Source: Ceratothoa steindachneri (taxonomy: Eukaryota; Arthropoda; Malacostraca; Isopoda; Cymothoidae). Taken from it: a stretch of 64,000 nucleotides of DNA. Positions within the stretch are counted from its first letter, which is position 1; every line of letters begins with the position of its first letter. Positions 10,313 through 21,578 of this stretch are shown piece by piece. Location of the stretch: assembly GCA_963969495.1 (NCBI GenBank), contig OZ018329.1, positions 143,324,021 to 143,388,020 on the forward strand, written 5' to 3'. Made by a program: the position numbers and the translations under genes. The notes beneath the pieces were generated by a model. It saw only the letters and a list, made by a program, of their open reading frames with translations. It had not been told where the DNA came from and made no database searches.

Positions 10313-11056
10313 TTGACGAGCTGGGCAGATGTCGAGATTATATTCTGCTGGTTTCCTAGACATATAAGAATTGTGGGGAATGAGCGAACCGTTGAAACCA
10401 CTAAGGAGTTCGCGAGACTGGGCGACCACACAAACCAGCGATTCGCTCTTCCTCACACAGTACATGGCAAGAATACCGGCTGCCCTACAGATGGCTTGGC
10501 AAAGAAGATGGGGAACTTAAATTTACGTGCCATTGCGCCGCAAGTGTTCCCATGGTCCTACTCCATAATTCCGGGACGGATTCAGGTTGATTTTTGTCAT
10601 CTCCGAATAGGACACACTCGCGGGACCCACCGCCACCTGATCGAGCGCTCGCCTGTGCCTTATTGTGACGACAGTGTTTTCCCACAGACTGTTCGGCACA
10701 TTCTTTTTGAATATCCCAGTTTGTGTTATCTTTGCGCACGTTACCTGTTCCGGTACTGGGATGAGCACGGTAGCTACCACATGTCCCTTGTACTCGTGAC
10801 GGGTTCCTGCACACAGACCTATGGACTATACAAATTTTTGGAGGACGCTGGCCTCCTCTACTTTAATTTACTTGGTTTTGTTTTGTTGTGTTTTTGGTTT
10901 GGTAGCATGTTTTTGCTCATGGGGGAAGCGCGCCTACCCCCGACGCCAGGCGCGTTTCTTTCTTGCATTCTTGCTTTGTTTTCTTGTTGTTATTTTTTCA
11001 GCCTTTGTCCTTTTTTTTGTAGTTATTTTTTATTTACATATGTTATTTGGTTTTAA
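10313..11056 (+). pseudogene. LINE RNase H end, C-terminal domain and native tail, unit 3
   Basis: The third copy has the RNase H terminal motif and the LRIGHTRGTHRHL / HILFEYPSLC domain, and then leaves the repeat at 10823. It continues into LYKFLEDAGLLYFNL, which resembles the true C-terminus of Jockey-type ORF2. The rest of the open frame (cysteine- and phenylalanine-rich, to 11056) is probably 3' UTR read through after loss of the normal stop. No catalytic RT is attached. Confidence 0.72.
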
Positions 11057-11179
11057 ATATAGCCTAGTAGTAGGCTAAGTTGCGTACGGCGACTTTTGCC
11101 CAATCAGGCAGTCACCAGCTAGGCCCCCCTACACCCTTCCCCCTAAACCTTTTTTTCTCGTAGACGAATAAAATTTTCT

Positions 11180-12090
11180 TAAATTTAGGCCTTCAGGAGC
11201 CATTAACCCTATTAAAGGAACACCCATACTTTACTCATTTCTTTAAAAAAATAGCTTGGTCAATAGTCTCGAATGATGTAATAGTAAAATAAGTTTAAAG
11301 ATCGAGAATTAATCAAAGATAATGTGAATGTTTTGGGGAAATTTAGGGACGCCTAAATTATTGGAATCTAAGATACCCACTTCCTTGCTAACACCCAAAC
11401 TCCAATAAAAGAGCCACGTTCAGAAATTAGTATTCTACATATGTACTAAAGTACATAAACCAGGAAAAAATGATACAGGTATTATAACACCTCAAGCTCG
11501 ATGAAAAATCACCATGAAATTACCCAGCTTCTGGGAAGGCCCATCAGAAGCTGTTCCTTACTTCATTTTGGAGGAAAGCTACTAAAGTGATTGATTTGGA
11601 CTGACACCACCTACGATCAGGTTCAAATAAAATATTTCATAAATGACAATTAATACATTAAGCAAAGCACGTGTCTTCAAAACCTCAACAGAGATCTCGT
11701 GGACATGAGAAAGAATTTTTGTAAAATGACATATCTCCGTGATCTACAAACATAATTCTTTCCAATCATTTACCAACTCCTATTTCTAATGAATTAAATG
11801 ATGGAAAATAAAAACAATCTTTAGACCAAAATCCTACCGATGGAGCATTTGTCCTACATTTGTTCTTCCCTTCACTACCATACGCACCTTAACCACGCTA
11901 GCTTCTCATCGTCTGCAATTAATCCCTGTGCTTCCTCTCACCATTGTAAGCTTACACCGGTTAATAGGAAAAACTTGAACCATATATAGAAATGAACCAT
12001 ACACTTTCCTCCTGATCATGCATACCCTTCGTCGCCAGCCTTGCTTCCCTATCATACCACATGAAACCTTTCTTATCGCCTTTCCATAAT
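11180..12090. other. AT-rich stretch without recognised features
   Basis: No open frame, tandem array or element end is evident. Its right part may belong to the 3' end of the minus-strand Gmr1-like element that begins beyond 12100, but I cannot align it to anything. Confidence 0.4.
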
Positions 12091-12099
12091 GTTAGAGCC

Positions 12100-12480
12100 T
12101 TTTATGTAAACTATATTAAATTGGTATTGCCTTATGGCTAATGTTCCATGTACTACTGTTGCATACGTTCTTTCCCGCATCGTAAGTTTTTGGCTGGCAT
12201 AAGCTATGTGGAATGGGTTGCCATCATCTTCGTATAGCATCAAAACAAACCCTATGCCTTCTTGTCACGCGTCGGTGAGTATACCAAATTTTGGGGAAGA
12301 TTGGGCACACGTTGGTTAGGGTCTGACACGAGATTGGCTTTTAACACATCATTAACGGGAACAGCTATCGCGGCAACTTAGGGAACGAATCTTCGGTAGC
12401 CTGGGGTGGTCCCCAAGAACGAACGCATCTTAATTATGGCGTCTACCTTATCCTGTTCTGTGGATAGATCAATTTTCCCA
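12100..12480 (-). pseudogene. Ty3/gypsy RT-RNase H junction fragment
   Basis: In broken minus-strand frames I read MRSFLGTTPGYRRFVP (the connection that follows gypsy RT), VNDVLKANLVSDPNQ, then DDGNPFHIAYASQKLT and RTYATVVHGTLAIRQYQF. The last pair is the standard RNase H segment that follows the acidic residues. The upstream catalytic RT boxes are not present. Several stops are visible. Confidence 0.65.
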
Positions 12481-12540
12481 ATTTTCATTTTCATTGCAGC
12501 CAGGTACACCTATTCAAAATAGAAGGATGCCTCCTTCAAA

Positions 12541-12870
12541 CTATCTACAATTTTTCTTTCTTCTATTTCTCTTTTGATCTTTATTTGTCTTGCTTCTGCT
12601 ACTCTTTTTATCTGTATTTTCCTTTCTCCTAATTCGTTTACTATCTTTATTTTTCTTTTCTTCGTCTTCTCTTTTTATATGTTTCTTCTTTCTTCGACTT
12701 CTCTTCCTATCTTTATTCTTCTTTCTTCTGCTTCTCATATTATCATTATTCTTAATTATTCTGCTTCTATTTTCGTCCTCCTTCTTAATTCTTCTGCTTC
12801 TCTTTTCAACTAGATTCTACTTTCTTCGCTTTCTTTTTCTTTCTTCGCTGCCTTCCCTTCCGGTGGTGGG
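12541..12870 (-). repeat. 33-bp minisatellite encoding an 11-residue basic repeat
   Basis: The plus strand is pyrimidine-rich, with units starting CTTCT and ending TTCTG every 33 bp (clear between about 12696 and 12830, more degenerate to the left). On the minus strand 33 bp equals 11 codons, giving a Lys/Arg/Asp ladder like RSRRKKNKDRK. The frame stays open from 12738 to 12541. It sits between the protease and RT fragments of the gypsy copy, where the other copy has integrase. Coding by a real protein is doubtful, and a homopurine/homopyrimidine tract could also form triplex DNA. Confidence 0.7.
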
Positions 12871-13034
12871 AGGGTCAGCACCACTTCCTGCGCCGTATCA
12901 AAGACTTGGGAACTGTGCTATTCGTCCACTTTTTTCACGGACGAAAAAAATTCGTTTGAGACCGTGTGTGTCTTATTCACGGGCATCCGGGTGAATACGA
13001 GCTAAGTCACTGGATTTGGGGAGAGCTGCGCGCT

Positions 13035-13616
13035 CTAGCCTATTAATACTGAAAATAATATAATAGGCGCTGCTACTACGTCGGCCCAGCCAGAAAAATA
13101 CTTCGACTGTATATGGCATCGGACGACAGGGAACTTGGTTGGTCTACCCAGGAAATCCTGGACGAACACGAACTTCTGGTTATGGGGACTGATAGGGCAA
13201 AGGAATTTGTTTGATACAATGATACAAGTACACCCCGTATCGCGTAAGAAGGTTGAGACTCGGTGATCATTTACGGCCCCAGTCTCGAATTTTAGTCCTT
13301 TGGGAGAATTATTGTTGTACACAAAGTTCAGCTGCTGGTCAGGAGAATATGATGTGGTCAATGGAGGTGAGGGATTAGGTTGTTGTTCTGGGTCCAGCGT
13401 TGCCGTAAGATTATGTATCTGTTGGCTCGAGGGAGACTTAAGTCTCGAGTTTTGGGCGAAATTATAACTAAAATGTCTTTGGATGCCACAAACAAAGCAG
13501 TTTATGGGGTTTCTAAGGTGTACTGCGTTCCTAACGAACTTAAGGGAGTTATTTTGCGGGGGTTTCTGTGGATACCCCCTTTTCTTTGAGGAAAAAGGGT
13601 TTCTGAGGATACCCAC
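13035..13616 (-). pseudogene. Ty3/gypsy gag zinc knuckle and aspartic protease
   Basis: The frame reads through a knuckle-like CFVCGIQRHFSYNF (last Cys lost) to the retroviral-type protease active site RDTGCTCIIVSNKFLC. It then continues through FPVVRCHIQSKYFSGWADVV to the linker ILFSVLIG. The family protease processes Gag-Pol. The same DTGC signature and VLIGQS linker are found at about 27250-27060 in the second copy. The frame is open for 193 residues, so decay is moderate. The N-terminal GYPQKP repeats are tandem-repeat derived. Confidence 0.72.
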
Positions 13617-14460
13617 CTTTCTTGGGGGACGAGGGCTTGTTTTTGTTTCCCTCTATCGGATACAACCAATGGTTTGCCGAGTGTAAATCGGCTTCGAACA
13701 AACAATCGTCAAAGGATTCAGCTCTCCTGTCCTGGGAAAAGGCCCTTAATTCAGGAGGAAGGGTGCATAACAGCTGCTCCTTCAGTTTGAAGTCGACGAG
13801 TGAGTCGAATTCGTTTCTCACTTTGGCTGAATCCAACCAAAATGGAGGTGCCTCTTGCGGATAAACCCAAACTGCCGGTACATTTGTCCGAGCTGAATCC
13901 TAGCTTGCTTAAATTTCATTCGATAATCTTAAGATTTAGTTTAATGGCTGCCAGTAATTCTGCTTTAAGGGGAAAGTAGTCTACTGTAGTTTCAACGTGC
14001 AGATATACGAATGTATCTCGTACGCGTGTATTGAGAAGGGGAAGTAGTCTGGCTATACTGTCTGTTTCGATATCCCAGTGCTTCACTTCAAAAATCTTTT
14101 CGAAGTGCAAGACGTACGAGTATAGGTCGTCCTCGTTCTTAAACGCCAAAAGCTTCCTTTTTGGGACCCCACGGACTTCACTTCCACTTGGTCCTTGATC
14201 AATGCTCTCTCGTGTTCTCGAATCTTATCCGTCTCTTCTGCTTCCATCTGTATCTTTCTCCCCTCTGCCTACCTTTGACGTTCTTCTCTCCTTACTTCCC
14301 TTTCCGTCCTTTCTTGAGCTTGGATGTAGGCATTGAGTTTTTTGCCCGTTAGTCCAAGAAAACGGCCTTGTTTATGAAATATTTCGAAAAAAGACATTTT
14401 GACTATGTTCCTTGAAACCTCACCAATGTAAGTAACGTTACGTATGCAACCTGTAGTCAC
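13549..14460 (-). pseudogene. Ty3/gypsy gag remnant
   Basis: Frames at 14269-14460, 13916-14149 and 13549-13836 succeed each other. They contain a short N-terminal segment with a charged coiled coil (AQERTEREVRREERQR), a retrotransposon capsid-like part (FKNEDDLYSYVLHFEKIFEVKHWDIE) and a later part with FKLKEQLLCTLPPELRAF. This matches the layout of the gag in the copy at 27330-28560. Frameshifts separate the three. Gag would form the virus-like particle that packages the element's RNA. Confidence 0.65.
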
Positions 14461-14469
14461 TTAGACTTT

Positions 14470-15190
14470 GCTACTCTAACTTTACCTTCCACTGAAACTC
14501 TTAAATGTAAAACCCCTTTCCAAAAACAACTCAATACTAGTCACCCTTCGTTAATTTATCTTTCCTACTTGTGTAAATACATTTTCCTGAATCTTTAAGA
14601 CTTATTTGGTTTATCTTTATTTAAATTTTTCCTGAACGGGTTGGCAATTATTAGTTATTAGCAAGAGCCTTTTACGATAATCTTAAACTCGGGTTCTTCT
14701 GTAGTAACCGCAATAACCTGACACCACTTACATATCTCATGGGTTAGCCGAGATTAATTATATATATTTTTTTTAATATTTATTATGATAAATAAAAATC
14801 AGTCGTGCGTTCATACTTATAGTGATCGCTTTAGGATCGGTCTCTAAGAGTGCTTTACTTAATCTATATTCTAATGAAAGAATAAAAGGGGAGTACTTTC
14901 TTGAATTTACCAAATACTGCCAACACAACTCGTTCAAGGATAATTTAAAAACTTCAACCAAAAATAAACTTTTACTTAACATTCATCAAATACAATGACT
15001 ATATACACTTACAACATGCAGATAAAAACATGGTTTTTAATGTCCTGCTATCAATACTCGGTTCTTGGTGTATTTTACGACGAACAATTTAGTTCAATCC
15101 ACTTCGTAATTAAGATATACAAAATAAACTACTTTAACGCACTGGGACATAAAAATAGGATAGCTCACTCACATTATATAATGGGGTTTT
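14470..15190. other. Untranslated leader between gag and LTR-like block
   Basis: AT-rich DNA without open frames of note. By position it would be the 5' leader of Gmr1-like copy 1 (minus strand). No primer-binding site could be assigned with confidence. Confidence 0.35.
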
Positions 15191-15302
15191 AACCAGAGAA
15201 TCTCAACGAAATACCTTCACTCGATTTTTGGTCCTGGGAGACATGGAGAGGAAGATTTCTTAGTTCCTATGAGATGGCGTTGTTGGATGAGGAGTGAGCC
15301 AG

Positions 15303-15310
15303 TGACGTCA
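15303..15310. promoter_or_regulatory. CRE-type palindrome TGACGTCA in LTR-like block
   Basis: A perfect 8-bp CREB/ATF-type site in a conserved context (CCGTGTGACGTCAC on the minus strand). It is kept in the second copy at 60654-60661. It lies about 440 bp downstream of the TATA box. A role in transcription is inference from conservation only. Confidence 0.4.
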
Positions 15311-15484
15311 CACGGAAATTCGAATAGGCGAAGAATCAAAGCAAAAACGACAATGATTCCTGAGGTTCGTCGGACGTTGGTGAACTTGAAACGGTTTTCT
15401 TCAGACAAGCGTGGATAATGTTTGATGTTTTTATATCTAGTTTGAGGGGGTCAAACTCAGATAGAGTAAGAATAATTAACGATC

Positions 15485-15640
15485 TTTTAGTACTCGAGCT
15501 GTGTCGAGAGTATTTGTAGTTTAGATCCTTTGACGATCCTTGGGAGCAAACTCTGCCGAGACTACTTGCAGTTTAGATCCTTTGACGATTCTTGTTGCTC
15601 GAAACTGTGACGAGGATACTTAGAACAATCTAATATTGTC
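15485..15640. repeat. 52-bp direct tandem repeat (~2.5 units)
   Basis: 'agtttagatcctttgacgat' recurs at 15518 and 15570, 52 bp apart, with related flanks (gtgtcgaga / tgccgagac / tgtgacgag). It lies within the LTR-like block. The 60-kb copy has no obvious equivalent duplication, so it probably arose in this copy. Confidence 0.75.
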
Positions 15641-15789
15641 CAAGAAACTGCAAGTCTTTCTTAACTTGCACCGACACTCTCTACCGGTTACTTCTCTCTC
15701 TCTTTACGAAAACGAAAAAGCCTCGTTTTCTCCTCTAGACCTGTTTTATACGTCAATTACCCCTGTGGGGTAATGGTAGGTGTAGTGGA

Positions 15790-18380
15790 TTCCGTTTTGG
15801 TGTCTGCTGTTTCTCTTACTTCAGTATTTTGAAATTAGGGAAAACAGATCCCTATTGATCCAAAAGAAGTGTGGTATCAATTCTCTCGTACTTTATTGCC
15901 GTGTGGTTCTGGGGATAGCGTAATACGAGGTCGACAGTTTGCATTTTTAACTTTCGTGTTTATAAATATTTCCTCGGCGGGTCGGAATTTTGCGTCGAGG
16001 TTAGGAATCTGTCTCCTAAATTTACACTTTTGTCCGTTCTTGCATGTTACCGGAGACCAGTTAGAGGGGCAAAGGGAACCCAAGTGGCATTTGTTATTAC
16101 TTCATTATTTCTCCTAGCCATGGAGGAGGCCTCGATATATATATACACTCCCAATTTCTTAACGGTTTTTGTTTAACTCCTATACCTCTATAATAATGAA
16201 CACATAAAAACTTGGTGAAACTGATATTTGCTAGTGAAGTTCCTTTCCGCTTGGTTTGAGATCGTAAAGATCACTTTATACTCACCGAATCCACGACTGA
16301 AAAAAATTATGAATCGTGAAATTCATAAAATGAGTTAAAATTAGGGATAGTATTTTTAGGGTGGTACATTTCAGTACATAAAAGAAAATTTAGTTGAGAA
16401 TAAAAAAGAGGTGAATATTGTTTATACGGTATATGTATTTAGGCTTAGAAAATAAGTATGTATATTTAAAAAATAGATCAATATTGAATTATTTTGGAAT
16501 ATGTAATAAAAATATTTATAACTCATTTTTTAGATCAAATCCTGGTTGCTATAGAAGGATATTCCGTATATCAAAGAAAGAAGATCTGTCTGCGAAGCAC
16601 AAGCTCTTGCTACTTCCTTCTTCTTATCCATAATACGATATTTTAAGAACGGGTTTTTTGGGAGGGGTTGAATATTAAGAGATAGTTTTTCTATTATTTT
16701 GGTTATAACATAGGTATATTTTAATCCAATGCCATTTCAACAGTCAATTTAAAGTTTATAAATAGAGAATCGTTAGGTTCAGTAATAAATATGAGTATCA
16801 AAGTTTTGGTAATTTTTTTTAGCAAAAAGAATTACCAATGGTGATGTTCTGATAGTTTACCTAAATTCAGAAAATTTAAATGTAAACAAAAATAATCCTG
16901 AGAAGTGTTTTATCCGTATTTAAAAAGGACTTCCGTTAAGACCCTTTGAGGGTTCTTTATGCCTATAAAATAATCATCAATTTTACAAATAAATAGACCA
17001 AGACGAAATTATTAGGAAATAGATACTGGAAACTTCTTAAACTTTTTGAAACCAATAGTCCAGCAACAAAGCCGGCAATAAAGTTAGCTGCAGACCGAAG
17101 CTCTTTCTGTAAGGAAGATTAGAGAAACCTCTTCTCTGGCTCTTCTATAAAATAAATGTTTAATTTTTTATTCAATTGGATATATAAGTCTACGGGGAAT
17201 GTTACGAGTATTATACAAAGACGCGGCAATTGTATTATAAACAACTTTGAATCTCAAAAGGTTTATATTCATTTTCTTCCATTTCCATTATCGCACGACC
17301 GTCATACGCATAAAATTTGATTTTCAAAATCTCTCCATTTCTTTCTTTCGAAAATTAATTGTAGACATTTGATTGACAGCGGGTGTTAATCTGAAATGTA
17401 TTGTTTCCTCCTTTTGATGTTTTCCACACAATGATTTTGTGCTTTTCACACGATCTCTTGTTATTTAAGAGGGCTGTCTTTAATATTAGACAAATTTTTA
17501 ACATTTTACTCCTTGAGTAGGAAGGTGATCTTCCTATTTTTGATTCGACAATTTTCTTAGGAAGTAAGATTCTACCCAACATCGCAAAGATTATATTTTG
17601 TTTCTAAATCTTTTTATTTCTTTTCTCGTACACATTTCAAATTTCCACTCGGCTTTCAAAAACAAAAACAATCTTTCAAAAATTTTGATAAATAGACTTA
17701 AGATGAATCTCAATTATATGTCATCTAATTGCCAAACGAGGTCTTAATAAAAATAAATGACTTAATGTGATGAATCTAATTTTAGAATGACTAAATTCCT
17801 GAGGGTTTTTTATTAAATTTCCGCTTTTATTCATTTTTCAAAAATGTTTTTTCACGTATATGTTTCTATTTCCGAGAAAGTTGAAGATTACTGAGATGTT
17901 TTAAATGAGTTTGCTTTTCATACTTTGACCGCTTTTACTCCACTATAACCCGCTTATGATTTCCTATTCAAATTTAAACATTTCTATTCAAATGAAATTT
18001 TGATAGTTCTAGGAAAAGCTCAGTTTAGGGCAACAGCAATTTGCTTCTAAATTTTTTGATCTTCATAAAATGTTGATCTTAAAATATAAGGAATATAAAT
18101 ATTACATTTATTTTCCATTTAACCCTTTCACTCACGAATTATGAAAAAGTGGTAATAAAATTTATTTGTATGAATATTTTTTTTAAAATGAGGCAAAATA
18201 ACATGAATTTGGTAACAAAATGTCAGACACATAAATTTTAAGGAAATAATTAGGGGTCTACATTTGTGGACACCATTAAGCATGGGTTGTTATAATAAGT
18301 ATCAAGAGACAGATATTTTAGAATAGTTAACCTAAGAAATTAAATGTATCTTTGTCATGAAGACAATCCAGATCAGTTTG
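15790..18380. other. AT-rich spacer without recognised genes
   Basis: Only short open frames occur. The frames at 15869-16117 and its reverse show some cysteines but no domain I can name. 'gatatatatatacactccc' at about 16134 is a TATA-like tract. Nothing repetitive is evident from 16200 to 18380. Confidence 0.4.
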
Positions 18381-19050
18381 TTACTTTACATGAAATCTTA
18401 TAAAATAGTTTCTGTCTTTTGAAAGCCATAATTGAAGCTTACACTTGGAGCAAATTTTTCTTGTTTTCTCTTGACAACCTTCTAATTCACATCTAGCAGC
18501 ATTTGTACTTTCTATGGCTTCAGGCCAATGGGTCACGCTATCATACCTTATATCAATGACTGGGCGTAATGACAGAATATTGGGATGATATATCTCACCA
18601 TAGACCTCTCTCCTTTTGGTCTTGGTAAATCAGAGCTTAAGCATCTTGATTCCTAAACTCAAACTCTACAAATCCATCTGCTTCTTTACTAATTCTGCAG
18701 AATGTTGCCTGTATTCAATCCATGCATTACATATTGGTATATTATGGTAGTGAAAAAAGTAGCAAAGTCCATCTCTTTGAGTGAATGTTTTTTTCTGTAG
18801 AGTAAATCCCAGAACTCCATCTTATCAATTCCACCCAAATGATGGTTGTATGACCTGATAATTTGCGGACAGTTTACTTGGACATGCTTTTTCGATAACT
18901 TGTACAATCCTTTTACCTCAGTTATTGGTCCTTTTCAAACAAATGAAGAAGGCAACTCTACGGGACTGGTGTCTACTCATTTTACCACAACTAGTTTTTC
19001 AGATTCATCTTATACTTCATCAATTGTCCCACGTCCTTTTATTTAAATAT
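18380..19050 (-). pseudogene. piggyBac transposase C-terminal part
   Basis: piggyBac transposases cut at TTAA sites. Minus-strand frames give KLVVVKWSE near 19000, then KKHVQVNCPQIIRSYNHHLGGIDKM (two fragments of one conserved block). The frame continues through NIHSKRWTL. Around 18600-18420, in another frame, lies the C-terminal cysteine-rich segment with CELEGCQEKTRK and CSKCKLQLW. That order (NxxMGGVD-like motif followed by a Cys-rich tail) is the family's C-terminal half. The catalytic N-terminal half is missing, and flanking TTAA ends were not identified. Confidence 0.8.
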
Positions 19051-20154
19051 TTATCTGTTTCAAGTGAGCACCTACCCTTATGATTTCGGTGTATCGTATT
19101 AGCCTTACAAAAAACAAGGTGCTGTAGCATGGCATATCCTCATTGCTTTGCAGGAGTCTCTGTCCGGAGTATTTGGATATCATACCACCCCCAACAACCA
19201 AGAAATATGTCTATTAGTATTCTTAATCTTTTATATTTTATCCAGTTTCAGTTTCTCTTTGCCCATCAATCTATATGTCCACCCCCTTTCTATCTCTTTT
19301 TTGACGTTTTTGACCTCGCTGTTGATGCCGTTTTTTCTGCGACCACCCCTCCCCACCACCCAAAATTATCCGTCTACCCTCGAAAACAGAGAAGAAAATT
19401 ATTGGAGTCACTTATAAATACCAATACAAGACTAATAATGCCAATAATGACAAAAAGTACTGGCATATACTCCCAATTTAATTGCATCATAATTATGTTG
19501 GTTTACTACCATGTTTAAATGATGTCCTCAATTGTGGTCACCAAAAATAGTCACGCCTCTTTGCTTCTAATAAAATTAATTATAACTTATCTAATATTAT
19601 ATGTCAAATAACCAAACTTTATATAATAAAAATATCTAATTTCTTTACCATAAATACTTACACAAACATGGATGAGCATGGATAAAAATAGGTACTTACT
19701 TTCAGATATTTCACCAATACAGGACGCCATATTCACAATATAACAAAATATATTGAAAATTAAATAGCTTGAAGAATCTAGTAAGGGTAGGTATTCGTGG
19801 CCATGGCAACGTTGAAAAAAATTGCTAAAATTACCTTTTAATAATTGCCCCCAATATTTACTTCATGTGTCCACAAGTGTGGTCAGCATGGGTGAAGTCG
19901 ATAAAATCTCGACACGATTTTCATAAAGTCGTTTTAAAATATGAAGTCTAAGGGTCAATCTGGATGAACAGAGCTTGTAGGAAAAATGTTATGAAACAAA
20001 CATTATTTCAAATAAGCCATACAAAGTTCTAGATTAGGTAAAAGAAAAAAGTAACAGCAAAGAGTTCCACATATCTAAAATTAAGCATCGTGTAAATTAA
20101 TAGACAACTAGACAACTAAAAGGCAATTTAAATATTTCCATTTATAAACAATTT
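19050..20154. other. Spacer without recognised features
   Basis: There is an open frame of 129 residues at 19129-19518, but it is rich in Phe/Ser/Pro with no recognisable domain and its composition matches random pyrimidine-rich DNA. The rest is AT-rich and featureless. Confidence 0.4.
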
Positions 20155-21070
20155 TAGTCGCAAGTGACTCTACATCTTACTATGTCGATCGGTCGGTCAG
20201 TCCGTCCCCATTTTGCTATTTGTTGTTTTTGTAATAACACCATAACTATTCGCCTGATTGTAACGAAATTTGGGAACCATATTTGGTTTAACATTTTCTG
20301 TCGGATGATATAATTGCCAAAATCCTCCCAAGATTAGTCCGGGAATTACTTTGTTTTTGCAATAACATCATAAATATTTGTCCGTTTCTAGCGAAATATG
20401 AAAGACTTATGTTGTTTTACATTCTCTTTCGAATGATATAATTATCAAAGTCTTCCCAAGGTTGGCCCTGGAAGTAATTTTTCTTGGCAATATTATCATA
20501 ACAATTCGGCGGACACTCTGCTAGACTAGACTAGGCTATAATCTGCTATAATCGTTTAGTCAAGCCTAGAATAGGTTATACTATGTTAGGCTATATATAA
20601 TATGCTAAACTATGCTAGGATATATTGTACAAGGGTAAAATATACTATACTAATTTGGCTATCATCCGCAATGCTAGAGTAGCATATAGTATGTTAGGTT
20701 AGACAATACTAAGCTTGACTTGACCCAGCTATAATAGGATAGTATAGGCTATTCTTGTCTAGGATAGTTAATGCTAGGGTAGGTTATACTATGTTAGACT
20801 ATTTTAAGCTATATTAGGCTAGATAGGGCTATACTATGCTATGCTAGGGTGGATTAACTAAAATAGCCTAGGGAGGGTTATGGTCTGCTGTGCTAGCCTA
20901 TGCTAGGCAATACTATGTTAGGCTAAGTTAGGCTAGCTAACCATGGCTATAATAGGCTAAGCTATGCCAGTTATTCTGGTCTAGGTTATGGTATGCTATA
21001 CTAGTCTAGGATATACTAGGCTAGGCCATAATATGATATGCTTGGCTATTATATTATGTTAGGTGTGGTC
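20155..21070 (+). repeat. AGTCGC-headed repeat family, copy B (GCTA-rich body)
   Basis: It starts AGTCGCAAGTGACTCTACATC, continues with CGGTCGGTCAGTC and about two of the ~130-bp units (20200-20500). At the joint ACTCTGCTAGACTAGACTAGG it passes into about 550 bp of degenerate GCTA/CTATA-rich minisatellite. Both joint and body align colinearly with copy C (58171-59745): landmarks such as 'tacaagggtaa', 'caatactaag' and 'gatagttaatgctag' come in the same order. This copy ends near 21065, about 600 bp earlier than copy C. No coding is seen. Confidence 0.85.
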
Positions 21071-21578
21071 ATAAATAAGAATAAGTGAGGGTACGATCAT
21101 ATTGGTCAGCGGACCTTGACCTTTTAATTCAAGATGTTGGTTATACCAATTTTGTATCCTTAATGAATGACAAAAAACACTCCCACCTTCTTCAGAAAAT
21201 TCTTTTCAGGGAAAATCAGTTTACACATTTCATTATGTATATGCTTTTTAATATGTAATTGAAAAGTCAACATATACGAAAGTTTGCTGTAATATAAAAT
21301 TACTCTGTTACAACTATACTATATCAACTACCAAACAATGTAATATCAGACATTTATTTTTATCTCTTCCTTTTCATTATTCGGTAAAGGTCAAATATTT
21401 AATCAAGCGACTATTCATTTCTAAACAACGCCTCTATTCTATCAAGTTAGTAAATTGATTTTATTAAATAATTGTTGTGATAATTTTATTATCTTGCTCT
21501 GTGTGTAACAAGGGAAGCATGATATAATTACAGGAAGACAGGTTGTCAATCCCTTGGGCCAAATTAAGAGAGAAAGAA

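Larger units (their letters stand above)
8949..10823 (+). repeat. Three exact-length 625-bp tandem copies of LINE RNase H / C-terminal region
   Basis: Units are 8949-9573, 9574-10198 and 10199-10823, each 625 bp. Each begins 'ttgcaatacac' and ends 'gacctatgg' or 'gtcctatgg'. Only a 2-bp GG is shared between the left flank, the internal joints and the right flank. Because 625 is not a multiple of three, each unit lies in a different frame. Units 2 and 3 share several substitutions absent from unit 1 (for example gatcgagcgctcg against gatgaagcgctcg), so they were duplicated from each other more recently. Confidence 0.97.
8400..11180 (+). mobile_element. Jockey-type LINE, RT mostly deleted, 3' part triplicated
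   Basis: The start of the RT domain (about 8545-8757) is followed almost at once by the RNase H domain, so most of the RT is missing. The RNase H/C-terminal part occurs three times in tandem. A unique tail follows at 10824-11180 that contains the probable C-terminus, a 3' UTR and an aataaaattttcttaaa end near 11168. The target-site duplication was not identified. Confidence 0.8.
12100..14470 (-). mobile_element. Gmr1-like Ty3/gypsy retrotransposon, copy 1 (rearranged)
   Basis: Minus-strand order is gag (14460-13550), zinc knuckle and protease (13616-13035), a basic minisatellite-coding stretch (12870-12541) and an RT/RNase H fragment (12480-12100). The gag N-terminus and the protease signature RDTGCTC match those of the element at 24780-28560, so both belong to one family. 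Integrase and most of RT, present in the other copy, are missing here. The LTR-like block at 15190-15790 lies upstream in the same orientation. Confidence 0.7.
15190..15790 (-). mobile_element. LTR-like dispersed element, copy 1 (probable 5' LTR of Gmr1-like copy)
   Basis: On the minus strand this aligns with 60180-60780 on the plus strand in a consistent order. The shared landmarks are TATAAAACAGG / TATATAACAGG, GGCTTTTT, ACCGGTA, TGCAAGTTAAG, an ACAAT...ATTGT hairpin, CTATCTGAGTTTGA, CTCAAACTAGATA, TTTGATTCT, CCGTGTGACGTCAC and CAGGACCAAAAATCG. The TATA box is at 15750-15743. It lies upstream of, and in the same orientation as, the gag at 14460. The exact TG...CA ends were not fixed. Confidence 0.6.

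Noticed and set aside
9235..10814. Minus-strand frames repeated every 625 bp
   Set aside because: Antisense shadows of the triplicated LINE segment; the plus strand carries the RNase H and C-terminal motifs.
19129..19518. 129-residue plus-strand ORF
   Set aside because: Pyrimidine-rich composition, Phe/Ser/Pro-rich product, overlapping second open frame; no domain.
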